Shown: positions 61,590-64,000 of the stretch, one piece after another | How the letters are laid out: each line of letters begins with the position of its first letter | Position numbering within the stretch: position 1 is the stretch's first letter | Assembly (NCBI GenBank): GCA_047404195.1 | Contig: JBDOIU010000008.1 | Location: 62,001-126,000 of the forward strand | Direction: 5' to 3' | DNA: 64,000 nucleotides | DNA from: JAJRRL01 sp047404195 | GTDB taxonomy: Bacteria; Pseudomonadota; Gammaproteobacteria; JAJRRL01 | Made by a program: the position numbers and the translations under genes | Notes under the pieces: generated by a model | What the model was told of the DNA's origin: nothing | The model's input: the letters and a program-made list of their open reading frames with translations, nothing else | Databases searched by the model: none

Positions 61590-62945
61590 CTACGCATCTT
61601 GTAGCTCACCTCGCAGTGAATTGGGCAACACTTCAGTAATCATAGTCATTGTTGTCTGTCCTATCAAACTTTTGGGACCAGAAAAATTGACGACACGATT
61701 GTTTTCAGTGCGCCCGCTCAGTTGCTGTGGGTCTTTTTTCGAGGTGCCATTGACCAAGACGGGCTGAATGGTGCCCAACATTTGCTCACTGATCTGCTGT
61801 GCTTGCTTGTTAATCAGCGCTTGCACTGCCTGAAGACGCTCTTTTTTGACTGCCATGGGTATGTCATCGGGTAGGTTGGCGGCTGGCGTGCCTGGTCGGC
61901 GGCTGTAAATGAAGCTGAATGAGTGGTCGAAGCCAATTTGTTCGATTAGTTTATAAGTTGCTCTAAAGTCGGCATCGGTTTCACCCGGGAAGCCAATGAT
62001 AAAGTCGCTTGACAGGCTGATATCAGGTCGGACAGCGCGCACTTTGCGAATAATGGACTTATACTCCAGGGCAGTGTATCCACGTTTCATGAGTCCAAGA
62101 ATGCGGTCAGAGCCAGATTGTACTGGTAGGTGTAGATGATTGACCAGTTTGGGTTCCTCTGCAAAAGCATCGATCAGATTTTGGCCAAATGCTGTTGGGT
62201 GTGATGTTGTGAAGCGAATTCGATCAATGTCATCCAGTGCAGCGATGTAATGTACAAGCAGTGCTAAATCGGCAGTGTCGCCATCGTCCATTCTACCCCT
62301 GTAGTCGTTCACATTTTGACCCAGGAGGTGGATTTCGCGCACACCTTGCTCAGCTAAGCGCATCACTTCGATCATGACATCGTTAAAGGGGCGGCTGATT
62401 TCTTCACCGCGTGTGTAGGGTACGACACAGTAAGAGCAGTATTTACTGCAGCCTTCCATGATGGAGACATAGGCGCAGGGGCCATTGGCTGTCGGCTTGG
62501 GGAGATTGTCGAATTTTTCGATGGCTGGGAAGCTGATGTCAATGGCGCGTTTAGTGCGTTTGCTGAGAATATCATCGACCATTTGCGGCAGTCTGTGTAG
62601 TGTTTGTGGGCCAAACACGATGCTGACGCAGTGCGCACGCTGGTGGATGGCTTTGCCTTCCTGTGATGCCACACAGCCGCCCACAGCGATAATGGGGGCG
62701 TGCTCTTTGTTGCGGTGTGCTTTTTCCCAGCGGCCAAGCTGATCAAATACTTTTTCTTGTGCCTTTTCTCGAATGGAGCAGGTGTTCAAAATCAGCAAAT
62801 CAGCTTCTGCTGGTAAATCAGTCAGTTGTGTCGTAAAACGCTCACCCAATGCATCCACGATCTTTTCAGAGTCGTAGACATTCATTTGGCAGCCATGTGT
62901 TTTAATGTGCACGCGCAATGAGCGTGCAGTGGCTTCAGCAGTCAT
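61590..62945 (-). CDS. miaB: tRNA-2-methylthio-N6-isopentenyladenosine37 synthase MiaB
   Basis: MiaB is a radical-SAM enzyme that methylthiolates i6A37 in tRNAs reading UNN codons. The 451-residue product has the three domains: the N-terminal cluster domain with cysteines in THGCQMNVYDSE, LNTCSIREKA and VGGCVASQEG; the radical-SAM site CSKYCSYCVVPYTRG; and a C-terminal TRAM domain near LVNGTSKKDPQQLSGRTENN. It heads the leftward run miaB-ybeZ-ybeY-corC/lnt. Confidence 0.96.
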   Translation of the reverse strand: MTAEATARSLRVHIKTHGCQMNVYDSEKIVDALGERFTTQLTDLPAEADLLILNTCSIREKAQEKVFDQLGRWEKAHRNKEHAPIIAVGGCVASQEGKAIHQRAHCVSIVFGPQTLHRLPQMVDDILSKRTKRAIDISFPAIEKFDNLPKPTANGPCAYVSIMEGCSKYCSYCVVPYTRGEEISRPFNDVMIEVMRLAEQGVREIHLLGQNVNDYRGRMDDGDTADLALLVHYIAALDDIDRIRFTTSHPTAFGQNLIDAFAEEPKLVNHLHLPVQSGSDRILGLMKRGYTALEYKSIIRKVRAVRPDISLSSDFIIGFPGETDADFRATYKLIEQIGFDHSFSFIYSRRPGTPAANLPDDIPMAVKKERLQAVQALINKQAQQISEQMLGTIQPVLVNGTSKKDPQQLSGRTENNRVVNFSGPKSLIGQTTMTMITEVLPNSLRGELQDA

Positions 62946-63272
62946 GGTTCATTCCTTGGGGCAATGATTCAGGCAGCATTGTACCGCTAATGCGCACTGG
63001 CGGCAATCTCTTCTGTTATTCTGTTATGTGTAAATGCTGGGCGCTGGGATGAGTTGAGGCGGATGCCTTGGGTTGAGGGGTGGGTTTTGCGATTTTTCTA
63101 GGAGCAGATTATTTTCCATGTTGATGATTTTAGCGCATAATGGTCTGTTATGGCGACATAAAGCTGCTATTTGGCGTCTAAGCGCCAGTGTGTGGAATCG
63201 AAGTGACTTGGTTATTTGGGGGTAATGTGTTACAATTAATAACAAGGTATGAGTTAAAGTCGGAGTGATGCT
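62946..63272. other. Intergenic region, 327 bases, divergent promoters expected
   Basis: It separates the divergent miaB and the 63273 gene. A candidate promoter for the latter is listed separately; none is clear for miaB. A short palindrome, TGGCG-TCTAAG-CGCCA, lies near 63173. A minus-strand frame (63024-63434) overlaps the 63273 gene and shows no gene character. Confidence 0.5.
63208..63236 (+). promoter_or_regulatory. Candidate promoter for the 63273 gene
   Basis: -10 TACAAT (63231-63236) with TTGGTT (63208-63213) as the -35, spacer 17. The -10 box is good and the -35 weak. Confidence 0.45.
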
Positions 63273-63695
63273 ATGAGCAAAAAACATGAACATTTTATTA
63301 AAGCTTTTATTGGTACAGGTGCGGTGATCATTTTTTTTGGTGCTGTTGGTAGCAGCGCTTGTGATGATGTACGCAATGGTATCGCTCAGGCTTTTAATGC
63401 TGCGGGTACATGGATGCATGATAGCATGCAACATGTTACTAAGGATATCGCAAATGGGCTAGCACATCTTTTTCGGGAGATTGCTAACTTTGCTTCATCT
63501 AACCCTGAGCTGTTTGGTGGCCTCGTTATTGGTGTTGCTGTGGTTACTGCAGTCCTTGTTATAGCGTGTGTTATAGGAGGATTGTATGCGCATTTTCAAG
63601 CAAAAGCGAGTAATAGTGATATTTTTGAGAATTTACTGCTTGACAGCAACAACAGTGAACACCATGGTTACGGTACACCGCGGCTCGATACATGA
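63273..63695 (+). CDS. Small membrane protein, unknown function
   Basis: The 140-residue product has an N-terminal hydrophobic segment (AFIGTGAVIIFFGAVGSSAC) that could be an anchor or signal, a helical amphipathic middle (DDVRNGIAQAFNAAGTWMHD onward, then DIANGLAHLFREIANFA), a second membrane segment (FGGLVIGVAVVTAVLVIACVIGGLY) and a polar tail with HHGYGTP. No known family. CGGAG stands 8 bases before ATG 63273. The layout recalls the 44472 and 29166 products. Confidence 0.6.
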   Translation: MSKKHEHFIKAFIGTGAVIIFFGAVGSSACDDVRNGIAQAFNAAGTWMHDSMQHVTKDIANGLAHLFREIANFASSNPELFGGLVIGVAVVTAVLVIACVIGGLYAHFQAKASNSDIFENLLLDSNNSEHHGYGTPRLDT

Positions 63696-63759
63696 TGGCG
63701 TTACACTTCGGTCCAATGAGATGCCATCATAGCGAATTAGCTCAATCTATTCTTATCAG

Positions 63760-63999
63760 CTAAGTATTTTTTGCTTGTTGGTATCGTCTCAACTGCAAAG
63801 TGATATACAACAATAGTAGGCTTATAGCGGTCATCAGTAGCCCTGTATCGATTAATTGATCATCGATATAGCCACTGAAGCCAATGACGAGTGCGGCACC
63901 AGCAAAGATAAAAAGATTAAAAAGCGCACTGGCCAGCCCTGTTAGCTGCGTGGGTGTTTGTTGTAGTGCTGCTGAGAGACCTAGAGGGCGTATGGCGGC
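63760..63999 (-). CDS. MFS transporter, C-terminal end (partial at window edge)
   Basis: Only the last 79 residues are in the window; the gene begins to the right. The sequence has AAIRPLGLSAALQQTPTQLT, then two membrane segments (GLASALFNLFIFAGAALVIG and TGLLMTAISLLLLYITL) and a basic end, LRRYQQAKNT. The order, with a Leu/Ala-rich loop before the penultimate helix, resembles the end of Bcr/CflA-type drug exporters. The assignment is from a short fragment. Confidence 0.6.
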   Translation of the reverse strand, partial: AAIRPLGLSAALQQTPTQLTGLASALFNLFIFAGAALVIGFSGYIDDQLIDTGLLMTAISLLLLYITLQLRRYQQAKNT

Positions 64000-64000
64000 A

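Noticed and set aside
1..64000. CRISPR arrays, insertion sequences, tRNA or rRNA genes
   Set aside because: No regularly spaced repeats, transposase-like frames, cloverleaf-like segments or rRNA sequence were found by reading.

Overview
This window comes from a gammaproteobacterium. The gene orders tig-clpP-clpX-lon, tgt-yajC-secD-secF, gltA/sdhCDAB-sucABCD, minCDE and miaB-ybeZ-ybeY-ybeX(corC)-lnt are the standard gammaproteobacterial ones. Four things placed between these blocks suggest a bacterium living inside or closely with a eukaryotic host: very large eukaryote-like proteins, a cluster of decayed transporter genes, many long homopolymers, and a few small membrane proteins. The set resembles Legionellales-type organisms, but no marker here fixes the taxonomy and I do not name a genus.

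Layout. 1-6464: protein quality control (3' end of trigger factor, ClpP, ClpX, Lon, PmbA/TldE). 6625-7371: a protein with two ubiquitin-like repeats and a C-terminal CaaX box. 7445-10035: three decayed genes (phosphotransferase, ABC exporter, sodium/solute symporter) with visible deletion joints. 10491-20664: a giant alpha-solenoid protein ending in a TKL-type protein kinase; its 5' end is out of frame at a C8 tract. 20819-26431: tRNA modification (MnmA, Tgt) and Sec accessory proteins (YajC, SecD, SecF). 26560-28328: an operon-like run of three secreted cysteine-containing paralogues plus a small membrane protein. 28322-31767: PdxJ, a small membrane protein, a YfcH-like epimerase and citrate synthase. 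32026-41419: succinate dehydrogenase, 2-oxoglutarate dehydrogenase E1/E2 and succinyl-CoA synthetase, closed by a strong terminator. 41709-44262: a U-box protein with about 14 tryptophan-containing repeats, interrupted at a T8 tract. 45314-48361: MinCDE and a LexA-controlled yciA-lexA pair. 48579-55421: a second giant solenoid-kinase protein. 55439-64000: an MFS transporter, a ZIP metal transporter, a fused CorC-Lnt protein, YbeY, YbeZ, MiaB, a small membrane protein and the 3' end of another MFS gene.

How the parts fit. The housekeeping blocks give an aerobic TCA segment from citrate synthase to succinyl-CoA synthetase, Sec export, division-site selection and an SOS repressor. The accessory genes (ubiquitin-like/CaaX, U-box, two solenoid kinases) form a coherent set of candidate host-directed proteins: a predicted ubiquitin ligase domain, a predicted prenylated ubiquitin-fold protein and two signalling kinases. 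That they are secreted is inference; no secretion system is in the window. Two of the four are split at homopolymers, and in both cases one fewer base restores one long frame. This points to phase variation, programmed or transcriptional slippage, recent inactivation or assembly error. No tRNA, rRNA, insertion sequence or CRISPR array was seen.
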